NCBI GenBank assembly: GCA_900322175.1
Contig: ONYZ01000030.1
Span: 1 to 33,385 of the forward strand
DNA from: an uncultured Prevotella sp.
Lineage (GTDB): Bacteria > Bacteroidota > Bacteroidia > Bacteroidales > Bacteroidaceae
DNA length: 33,385 nucleotides
Direction of reading: 5' to 3'
Of this stretch, positions 8,495 to 13,864 are shown in pieces. The position numbers were made by a program, and so were the translations under genes. The notes below the pieces were generated by a model that made no database searches, had not been told where the DNA came from, and worked only from the letters and a program-made list of their open reading frames with translations. Within the stretch, counting starts at the first letter, position 1. Each line of letters starts with the position of its first letter.

Positions 8495-8528
8495 ATTTGA
8501 ATTTTTTTAGAAAAAAGTCCGCGAAAAA

Positions 8529-8560
8529 TTTGGCTATTTCAAAAAAAGTCAGTACCTTTG
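8529..8560 (+). promoter_or_regulatory. Promoter of tRNA-Arg copy 1
   Basis: TTTG (8529-8532), a 20-base spacer and TACCTTTG (8553-8560), directly followed by CACCCG. The same TACCTTTGCACCCG block precedes the second tRNA-Arg copy. Confidence 0.8.
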
Positions 8561-8578
8561 CACCCGCAAATCAGAAAT

Positions 8579-8652
8579 GGTTCCCTAGCTCAACTGAATA
8601 GAGCATCTGACTACGGATCAGAAGGTTGTGGGTTTGAATCCCGCGGGAATCA
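8579..8652 (+). tRNA. tRNA-Arg (anticodon ACG), copy 1
   Basis: A 74-base cloverleaf. The acceptor arm GGTTCCC pairs with GGGAATC (one G-U pair) and is followed by discriminator A. The D arm is AGCTCAACTGAATAGAGC. The anticodon stem TCTGA/TCAGA has loop CTACGGA, giving anticodon ACG. The T arm is GTGGG/CCCGC with loop TTTGAAT. No CCA is encoded. It is identical to the copy at 10732 except for pair 3:70, which is T-A here and C-G there. Confidence 0.96.
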
Positions 8653-8664
8653 CAAAAGAGTGAG

Positions 8665-8696
8665 AATGACAGGCTATAGTGCTTGTCATTTTTTTT
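8665..8696 (+). terminator. Rho-independent terminator after tRNA-Arg copy 1
   Basis: AATGACAGGC (8665-8674) pairs with GCTTGTCATT (8681-8690) with one G-U pair and loop TATAGT, followed by an unbroken T run. It lies only 12 bases before the transpeptidase ATG, so that gene would depend on read-through or on a promoter not visible here. Confidence 0.85.
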
Positions 8697-8708
8697 ATTA
8701 GGAACTAT

Positions 8709-9827
8709 ATGAAACTGAAGATATTACTGACTGCTATTGCAGTTATAATGGGATGTTGTGGAACAAGTGGGCAGGAACTGCCGACGGATGGTAAGCTGAC
8801 TATACGCCTGAAGTTGCAAAAACTCGGAGAGCGTCTGCTATCGGGCAAGACAGGAAGCGTAGTAGCTATCAACCCTGAAAATGGTGAGATACTATGTATG
8901 GCCACGAACACGCCTAACGGGCATGATGTGAGACAGGCCATCGGCAAGCCGCAGGCTCCTGGATCAACATTCAAGACTGCGCAAGCCCTGACTTTGTTGT
9001 CCGAAGGGATTGTCACGCCAGAGACTACTGTCGAGTGTATCAATGGCGTAATTGACGGGAACATTAAGGTGGGATGCCATAAGCACAAATCACCATTGGC
9101 ACTGAAGGAGGCGTTGGCTCAGTCGTGCAACACATGGTTTCTGATGACCTTTGCCTCGATGATAAACGACGATTTTATGTATGAATCAAAGGATGAAGCC
9201 ATTACCACCTGGCGTAGTTACATGCAGAGCATGGGGCTAGGCGGGCCGATGCATATTGACATCAAGGGAGAGCAAGGTGGACTGCTTGCAGGAGCCGACT
9301 ATCTGAATCGCAGATACAAGGACGGATGGGATGGTAAGACTATCTGGTGGGCAGGCATGGGACAGGGTGATGTAACATGTACCCCACTTCAACTATGTAA
9401 TCTGGCTGTGACCATAGCCAATCGCGGATGGTACTATGTGCCTCATATTCATAAAGATACGAAGAATGAGCGGTACTTGAAGAAGCGCGAGACCAAAGTG
9501 AAGAAGGAAGCCTATGCTCCTGTGATTGAAGGTATGCGCATGGCTGTGGAGAAAGGTACTGCCACGTGCATCAAGGCAAGCTATGCGATATGCGGCAAGA
9601 CTGGTACGATTGAGAATCCTGGTGAAGATCACTCCGCGTTTATCGCTTTTGCTCCAATGAACAATCCGAAGATTGCCGTAAGCGTGTACGTGGAGCATGG
9701 CGGTTTTGGTGCAGACTTGGCAGCACCGATAGCCGGGCTTATCATCGAGGAGTATTTAAAGGGAAAACTTTCTGATACTTCAGAATCCAAGGCCAAACGG
9801 ATTGCTGCAAAGACAATTGATAAGTAA
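8709..9827 (+). CDS. Minimal penicillin-binding transpeptidase (PBP2-like catalytic domain only)
   Basis: A 372-residue transpeptidase with all three active-site motifs: S86-T-F-K89, S139-C-N141 and K297-T-G299. It resembles the C-terminal catalytic half of MrdA/PBP2-type enzymes (GSVVAINPENGEILCMA, APGSTFKTAQALTLL, GMGQGDVTCTPLQLCNLA). The N-terminal pedestal/dimerisation region of a roughly 600-residue PBP2 is absent. Instead a short hydrophobic leader (residues 1-20, KILLTAIAVIMGCC) leads almost directly into the catalytic fold. The leader could be a signal peptide, or a lipoprotein signal with C16 or C17 as the lipid site. I used the ATG at 8709 because earlier in-frame codons lie in the tRNA terminator. 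It would crosslink cell-wall peptide or act as a beta-lactam-binding accessory; the second role is inference. Confidence 0.88.
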   Translation: MKLKILLTAIAVIMGCCGTSGQELPTDGKLTIRLKLQKLGERLLSGKTGSVVAINPENGEILCMATNTPNGHDVRQAIGKPQAPGSTFKTAQALTLLSEGIVTPETTVECINGVIDGNIKVGCHKHKSPLALKEALAQSCNTWFLMTFASMINDDFMYESKDEAITTWRSYMQSMGLGGPMHIDIKGEQGGLLAGADYLNRRYKDGWDGKTIWWAGMGQGDVTCTPLQLCNLAVTIANRGWYYVPHIHKDTKNERYLKKRETKVKKEAYAPVIEGMRMAVEKGTATCIKASYAICGKTGTIENPGEDHSAFIAFAPMNNPKIAVSVYVEHGGFGADLAAPIAGLIIEEYLKGKLSDTSESKAKRIAAKTIDK

Positions 9828-10096
9828 AAGAGGCGATAATCTTTTCTCATAGGTGATCGTCACTTCACGACTTAATTATAAGGCTCGAAATGTGCATGTG
9901 ATTATTTTTTAAATTTTCTCTTCAATTTTGGCTTAAGCCGTCACTTTTGGTTTTAACACGTTGATTTTCAGGCGGTTAACTAGTGACGGCTTCCTTATTT
10001 AGCCGTCACCTTGTCGTCACTTTTTGGGGCATTTTGTGGTAATGTCCAAATATTTCAAATGTAATTAGATAATAGTTTTAGCATGTTTAACATTGC

Positions 10097-10155
10097 GGAA
10101 CTGTCAGTTCCTAAGTTTGGAACTATCAGTTCCACCGCATGAAACTATCAGTTCC
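10097..10155 (+). repeat. Three 15-bp palindromes at exact 22-bp spacing (operator or iteron-like array)
   Basis: GGAACTGTCAGTTCC (10097-10111), GGAACTATCAGTTCC (10119-10133) and GAAACTATCAGTTCC (10141-10155) are separated by 7-base spacers of unrelated sequence. Each is a dyad (GGAACT/AGTTCC arms). The 22-base period is about two helical turns, so bound dimers would lie on one DNA face. The array ends 25 bases before a -33 box. Confidence 0.9.
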
Positions 10156-10180
10156 AATTGGCATTACTATTAGCGAACTT

Positions 10181-10211
10181 ATTGATTATCAGTATAATAC
10201 ATATATTTTTG
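10181..10211 (+). promoter_or_regulatory. Orphan promoter downstream of the 22-bp array
   Basis: ATTG (10181-10184), a 19-base spacer and TATTTTTG (10204-10211) fit the promoter pattern seen elsewhere in the window. No gene follows for about 500 bases. A 16-codon frame (10213-10263, MDIGMIIMFNDIIVTI) and the 10260-10292 hairpin are the only things directly downstream, so the product may be a small RNA or a leader peptide. Confidence 0.5.
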
Positions 10212-10669
10212 CATGGATATTGGCATGATTATTATGTTTAATGACATAATTGTGACGATATAGTGACGGCTTTTCTATTAATCCGTCACTATCTAATATG
10301 CTTATAATCAGTTGTTTAACTACTAAAGTGACGGCTTTTGCTATTATTTATTATATTTTATTTTTGAATTTATGTGTATATCACATTTTTTACATATATT
10401 ATGGCTATGAAATCATTGACATAATAATTCATAAACGCACAAATAATACCGCATAGGGGAATCCAACGTTATACATATTTATATATACGAGATTTTTGAC
10501 ATCATGAATACGACTGACGGATGGAACTAGCATACAATAATTAGTGCCATGACTTCGCTAACTAACCTAGGTAAGTAGTGATTTGGTAGCAAAACGGCAG
10601 CAAAAATGCTTGAAAATGGTAAGATTTCGAAAAAAATAGTAGTAAAAATGAAAAAAGTAGGTTCAAAAT

Positions 10670-10700
10670 TTTGTGGTAACAAAAAATATGCCTACCTTTG
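10670..10700 (+). promoter_or_regulatory. Promoter of tRNA-Arg copy 2
   Basis: TTTG (10670-10673), a 19-base spacer and TACCTTTG (10693-10700), followed by CACCCG as in copy 1. Confidence 0.8.
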
Positions 10701-10731
10701 CACCCGTCAAAACGACAAAGTGGTGCAATAT

Positions 10732-10805
10732 GGCTCCCTAGCTCAACTGAATAGAGCATCTGACTACGGATCAGAAGGTTGTGGGTTTGAATCCCGCGGG
10801 AGTCA
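10732..10805 (+). tRNA. tRNA-Arg (anticodon ACG), copy 2
   Basis: Same 74-base cloverleaf as the copy at 8579, with acceptor arm GGCTCCC/GGGAGTC and anticodon ACG. The only differences are bases 3 and 70, a compensatory T-A to C-G change. No CCA is encoded. A strong terminator starts 7 bases after it. Confidence 0.96.
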
Positions 10806-10811
10806 CTTGAA

Positions 10812-10846
10812 GAGAGAAAATCGAAAGGTTTTCTCTCCTTTTTTTT
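10812..10846 (+). terminator. Rho-independent terminator after tRNA-Arg copy 2
   Basis: GAGAGAAAA (10812-10820) pairs perfectly with TTTTCTCTC (10829-10837) around an 8-base loop, then C and eight T. The last Ts are also part of the -33 TTTG of the next promoter. Confidence 0.9.
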
Positions 10847-10874
10847 GTGTATTCGAAATTGTTTTGTATCTTTG
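10844..10874 (+). promoter_or_regulatory. Promoter of the sigma-factor gene
   Basis: TTTG (10844-10847), a 19-base spacer and TATCTTTG (10867-10874), 19 bases before the ATG at 10894. The -33 box overlaps the tail of the tRNA terminator. Confidence 0.8.
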
Positions 10875-10893
10875 CAAGCAAAAACGATTTATT

Positions 10894-11598
10894 ATGGAAG
10901 ATTCGGCATTGAATATATATCTGGACGAGATCGGTAAGGAGCAGATGCTCAGTGATGATGAAGAGCGACAGTTGAGTGAGAGAATTGCTAAGGGCGATCA
11001 GCGTGCATTGTCTAAGCTTATCGAGGCTAATCTGAAGTTTGTGGTTTCTGTTGCGCGCCAGTACAAGGGTAAGGGTGTAGCTATGGAAGATCTTGTGAGC
11101 GAGGGTAATATCGGACTTATGAAAGCTGCAGCCAAGTTCGACGCTAGTCGTGGGGTGCGATTTGTTAATTACGCTGTAGTGTATGTGCGTCAAGCCATCG
11201 AGAAGGCTATCGATCAGCAGGGCGGCCTATATCAGGTGCCTAAGGACATTAAGCAAGAAGTTGCCCGCCAGCAGTCGCAACCTCTGTCTGTTGATGCTCC
11301 TTTGGGCCATCGCACCAATTTGAGTCTGCTCTCTGTCCTTGTTAATAAGGATGCTCCTTTAGCCGATGAGCGTGTACATTCTGAGGCTATCGAAGAAGCC
11401 ATCGACTTTGCTCTTGGCACTCTTGATGAGCGCGAGCGTCGCGTCATCAATGCTTTCTATGGTATCAATCAGGAGCATGAAACTATGGCAGAGATAGCAG
11501 AAGATATGGAGCTTAAGCGCGAACGTGTGCGCCAGATACGTGATAAATCTGTGCGCAAGTTGCGCAAAGCCTACCGTAACAAACTCAAAACATTATAA
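10894..11598 (+). CDS. Sigma-70 family RNA polymerase sigma factor, shortened form
   Basis: A 234-residue sigma factor. Region 1.2 is at about 5-35 (LNIYLDEIGKEQMLSDDEE). Region 2 is at about 38-112 (ANLKFVVSVARQYKGKG, MEDLVSEGNIGLMKAA, FVNYAVVYVRQAIEKAI). Region 4 is at about 170-232 (LDERERRVINAFYG; helix-turn-helix TMAEIAEDMELKRERVRQI). Between regions 2.4 and 4 only about 55 residues remain, including the SVDAPLG linker, so region 3.0/3.1 of a primary sigma factor is largely missing. The usual WWIRQ of region 2.3/2.4 is VYVRQ. It is therefore probably an alternative or second RpoD-like factor, not the main one. The frame continues upstream through the tRNA, but the ATG at 10894 fits the promoter and the protein family. 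Confidence 0.9.
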   Translation: MEDSALNIYLDEIGKEQMLSDDEERQLSERIAKGDQRALSKLIEANLKFVVSVARQYKGKGVAMEDLVSEGNIGLMKAAAKFDASRGVRFVNYAVVYVRQAIEKAIDQQGGLYQVPKDIKQEVARQQSQPLSVDAPLGHRTNLSLLSVLVNKDAPLADERVHSEAIEEAIDFALGTLDERERRVINAFYGINQEHETMAEIAEDMELKRERVRQIRDKSVRKLRKAYRNKLKTL

Positions 11599-11696
11599 CC
11601 TATTCCATTATGAAACCCTCATGATTATATCAAAATCGCCAAAGTGAATGAAAAGGTGCTGCCGCTTCGTTATATAGTTACACTAATATCGAGATT

Positions 11697-12938
11697 ATGG
11701 CAGCAGTTGAATTCACGCAGGTCGTGTCGCGTGGTTGCGGCATGGACATCCACAAGGAGGTGGTGGTGGCGACAGTTCGCGGCGAGGGCATCCAGAAGGA
11801 GACCCGTAGCTTTGACACCTTCACGAGTTCTTTGACAGAGTTGAGAGAATGGCTGGTATCTTTGGGCATCACTCATGTTGCGATGGAGAGCACAGGTGTA
11901 TATTGGAAGCCCATATACAACGTGTTCGAGGGTCACATCCCGCATGTCTGGATAGTGAATGCCCGCCACATCAAGAATGTGCCGGGACACAAGACGGACA
12001 AGAACGACAGCGAGTGGATATGCCAGTTGCTGATGGCAGGATTGCTGAAGCCCAGTTTCATTCCTCCCCGTGAGCAGCGCGAGTTACGCGACCTGACCCG
12101 TTATCGCCGCAAGGTGATCCAGATGGTGTCGGCGAACAAGAACCGCATCATCCGTACCCTGGAAGACGGCAACGTGAAGCTCTCCAGCGTTCTGAGCGAC
12201 ACGAGCGGCAAGACAGGAGCAACGCTTATTGAGATGCTCTGCGACGGAAATGAACTGACACTACAGGACATCGAGGACGTGCGGCATGGCCGCTGTCATC
12301 ATACGTCGGAGGAGATGCTGGAAGCCTGTACGGGCTACATGAATGACCACAAGCGCTATATGCTCCAGCGCATCAGGGAGTGCAACCGCAAGCTGACGGT
12401 TGAAATTGTCGAGCTTGACCGCCGCATCAAGGAGATTGTCACCCCCTACGCCGAGGTGATGGATCGTTTGGACGAGATTCCCGGACTGCACGACCGCACC
12501 CTGGAGGACCTGATTGCCGAGATAGGTCTTGACATGACGGTCTACCCCAGCGCAGAATCCCTGTGCAAGTGGGCGGCGATGTGTCCGGGCAACAACGAGA
12601 GCGCAGGCAAGAAGAAAAGTGGAAAGACCAACCACGGCGACAAGTATGTCAAGGCCACTTTGGTAGAGGCTGCATGGGCTGCGTCTCGCACCAAGGGCAC
12701 CTTCTACAAGGAGCGTTTCGAGCGCCTTTCCAAGAGGAAGGACGGTAAGAAGGCACTCATCGCCGTAGGACACTCTATCCTCAAGGCTGTACATTACGTT
12801 ATTTCCACAGGCGGACGCTACCATGAGCTGGGAGAACAGTACGTGCCAAGCAAAATTGAAAAGAAGCGGAGGGACTATCTCAAGAGCGAGTTGCAGAAAC
12901 TCGGATACGAGGTGTCCATCATCAAGAAGAAAGATTAG
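11697..12938 (+). CDS. IS110-family transposase (DEDD recombinase)
   Basis: A 413-residue transposase. The N-terminal RuvC-like DEDD domain (about 12-180) has D17 in GMDIHKE, E64 in MESTGVYWKP and D101/D104 in HKTDKNDSEW. A helical linker (about 210-250) follows. The C-terminal Transposase_20 domain (about 252-340) starts LDEIPGLHDRTLEDLIAEIG and contains CPGNNESAGKKKSGK, where S302 is the likely catalytic serine. In this family a non-coding bridge RNA is known to guide the enzyme. The gene looks intact, with no frameshift. Its GC-rich codon use contrasts with the sigma gene before it and the SH3 gene after it, consistent with recent arrival. Confidence 0.95.
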   Translation: MAAVEFTQVVSRGCGMDIHKEVVVATVRGEGIQKETRSFDTFTSSLTELREWLVSLGITHVAMESTGVYWKPIYNVFEGHIPHVWIVNARHIKNVPGHKTDKNDSEWICQLLMAGLLKPSFIPPREQRELRDLTRYRRKVIQMVSANKNRIIRTLEDGNVKLSSVLSDTSGKTGATLIEMLCDGNELTLQDIEDVRHGRCHHTSEEMLEACTGYMNDHKRYMLQRIRECNRKLTVEIVELDRRIKEIVTPYAEVMDRLDEIPGLHDRTLEDLIAEIGLDMTVYPSAESLCKWAAMCPGNNESAGKKKSGKTNHGDKYVKATLVEAAWAASRTKGTFYKERFERLSKRKDGKKALIAVGHSILKAVHYVISTGGRYHELGEQYVPSKIEKKRRDYLKSELQKLGYEVSIIKKKD

Positions 12939-12955
12939 CCTACTTTCCATAAATT

Positions 12956-13165
12956 GAAACTGGGACTAGGCAATCCAACAGGCCGATTTTTACTGGAACA
13001 ACCCGAGTCCGATTATGAAACTGGTCCCAACAGCAGAGAGGCAAAGTTTGTGACGTAAGAGCACGAGTATGAAAAATTCCATACGACTCTGCTGTATAAA
13101 CATATCAATTGCCCAACATGACAGTCCGCACTTGCCCAACAGTGAGTGCTCTCTCTTCTCTTGTC
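12956..13165 (+). ncRNA. Candidate bridge RNA region of the IS110 element
   Basis: The non-coding right flank can form nested stems. TGGGAC (12961-12966) pairs with GTCCCA (13024-13029). CAGCAGAG (13031-13038) pairs with CTCTGCTG (13087-13094), enclosing GTATG (13067-13071) with CATAC (13080-13084). It also holds the direct repeats GAAACTGG (12956, 13017) and TTGCCCAACA (13109-13118, 13132-13141), and a GTGAG/CTCAC pair at about 13142-13169. Position and structure fit a right-end guide RNA, but the loops, guides and exact ends cannot be set by eye. Confidence 0.45.
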
Positions 13166-13202
13166 TCACGGCTCAAAAAAGACATAAAAATATGTAAAAC
13201 CC

Positions 13203-13224
13203 GCTGTTCTACGCAGTAGACAGC
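13203..13224 (+). other. Hairpin directly upstream of the SH3-domain gene
   Basis: GCTGTTCTAC (13203-13212) pairs with GTAGACAGC (13216-13224) with one bulged T and loop GCA, ending 15 bases before the ATG. No T run follows. It may be a 5' UTR element or the remnant of an IS junction. Confidence 0.45.
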
Positions 13225-13239
13225 ATAATTAATTTTCGT

Positions 13240-13743
13240 ATGAAAAAGCTCTTTTTTGTTATCAGTCTTATGCTGCTATCTGTTTCAGTAAGTGCCCAAA
13301 GTCTTGGTGTGTATATCCTTGACTATGATGGTGATTATACTAACGTACGCAATGCTCCTAAGGGTAAGATAGTGTTCAAGTTGCCTGCTCGCGACGGAGT
13401 TATGATTGATGTTGACAAGATTGAAAATGGTTGGTGGCATATCTGTTCTGAGTATGCCGGATCTGGTGAAGAGAATTATAAGCTTTCAGGCTCTACTACT
13501 GGCTATTGGATTCATAGCTCGGTTGTTGCCATTGGTACTCGTAACTATGGCGGTCAGAAACTCACTTTGCACAAGGAACCTTCCGACAAATCTGCTGCAG
13601 TATACTCGTTTACCGATGAGCGTGAACTTCGTGTGCTAGACATTAAGGGCGATTGGGTAAAGGTACGTACACTTGATGGTAAGTATACAGGCTGGATAGA
13701 TAGTGGTTGGCTTTGTGGTAATTCACTCACAAATTGCTGCTAA
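13240..13743 (+). CDS. Secreted bacterial SH3-domain protein
   Basis: A 167-residue exported protein with a signal peptide (MKKLFFVISLMLLSVSVSAQ, cleavage after SAQ). Two SH3-like segments follow. The first (about 22-95) carries the DYTNVRNAPKGKIVFKL pattern typical of bacterial SH3b repeats. The second (about 103-162) contains LTLHKEPSDKSAAVYSF, WVKVRTLDGKYTGWIDSGWL and ends NSLTNCC. Such domains usually bind cell-wall or surface polymers, and no catalytic domain is attached. No consensus promoter is visible upstream. The IS110 element ends shortly before it and may have separated the gene from its original promoter. Function beyond binding is unknown. Confidence 0.88.
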   Translation: MKKLFFVISLMLLSVSVSAQSLGVYILDYDGDYTNVRNAPKGKIVFKLPARDGVMIDVDKIENGWWHICSEYAGSGEENYKLSGSTTGYWIHSSVVAIGTRNYGGQKLTLHKEPSDKSAAVYSFTDERELRVLDIKGDWVKVRTLDGKYTGWIDSGWLCGNSLTNCC

Positions 13744-13768
13744 ATATTGTTAATTTGCGCAACATTGT

Positions 13769-13799
13769 TTTGTCTTTGTCGAAATAATACATATCTTTG
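13769..13799 (+). promoter_or_regulatory. Promoter of the three-gene Cache sensor operon
   Basis: TTTG (13769-13772), a 19-base spacer and TATCTTTG (13792-13799). Transcription would start about 13805. Confidence 0.8.
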
Positions 13800-13864
13800 C
13801 AGATATATTACATTAAAATTATAAGATATTGACCGTGGAACAGAAATCTATTACAACTGCAAGC

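Larger units (their letters stand above)
9858..10334. repeat. Dispersed GTGACGGCTT repeat family (both orientations)
   Basis: The core GTGACG or its complement occurs nine times in 480 bases: 9858, 9938, 9983, 10003, 10015, 10252, 10263, 10283 and 10328. Several copies extend to GTGACGGCTT. Two inverted pairs form hairpins. One is 9983-9991 with 10001-10009 (9 bp, 9-base loop). The other is 10260-10269 with 10283-10292 (10 bp, 13-base loop). Such GC-bearing words are strongly over-represented in this AT-rich background. Confidence 0.8.
9828..10690. other. AT-rich repeat-dense region without a convincing gene
   Basis: About 860 bases between the small transpeptidase and the second tRNA-Arg promoter hold no credible reading frame. 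The composition is clearly more AT-rich than the flanks. It holds a cluster of GTGACG-type words, two hairpins made from them, a three-copy 22-base-period palindrome array, one promoter-like sequence, and a pair of GYAGCAAAA repeats (10586-10605) beside the tRNA. A weak stem AAAAGA/TCTTTT just past the transpeptidase stop (about 9827-9846) may end its transcript. It could be the remains of a mobile or plasmid-like element, or a regulatory RNA locus. Confidence 0.6.
11600..13180 (+). mobile_element. IS110-family insertion sequence (ends approximate)
   Basis: One transposase gene is flanked by under 98 bases of non-coding DNA on the left and about 240 on the right, with GC content visibly above the neighbours. 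No terminal inverted repeats or target duplications can be fixed, which is normal for IS110 elements. The long structured 3' flank suggests the IS1111-like arrangement, with the guide RNA in the right end. Both boundaries are estimates: the left cannot extend past the sigma gene stop (11598), and the right is somewhere between about 13100 and 13200. Confidence 0.7.

Noticed and set aside
10097-10155. CRISPR array
   Set aside because: The repeats are 15 bases with 7-base spacers, only three copies, and no cas genes are present.
8579-10805. Complete integrative element with attL/attR in tRNA-Arg
   Set aside because: No integrase or excisionase lies between the copies, and whole tRNAs with promoters are duplicated, not just a 3' end. 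Only a remnant or simple duplication is supportable.
10606-10893. N-terminal extension of the sigma factor by 96 residues
   Set aside because: The extension is a translation of tRNA-Arg and its flanks (the well-known SLAQLNRASDYGSEG artefact). The promoter, the sigma-70 family start and the ATG at 10894 all agree on the shorter protein.
12261-12950. 229-residue minus-strand frame inside the IS110 element
   Set aside because: It is a shadow of the transposase gene with no family resemblance. GC-rich coding DNA often leaves the opposite strand open.
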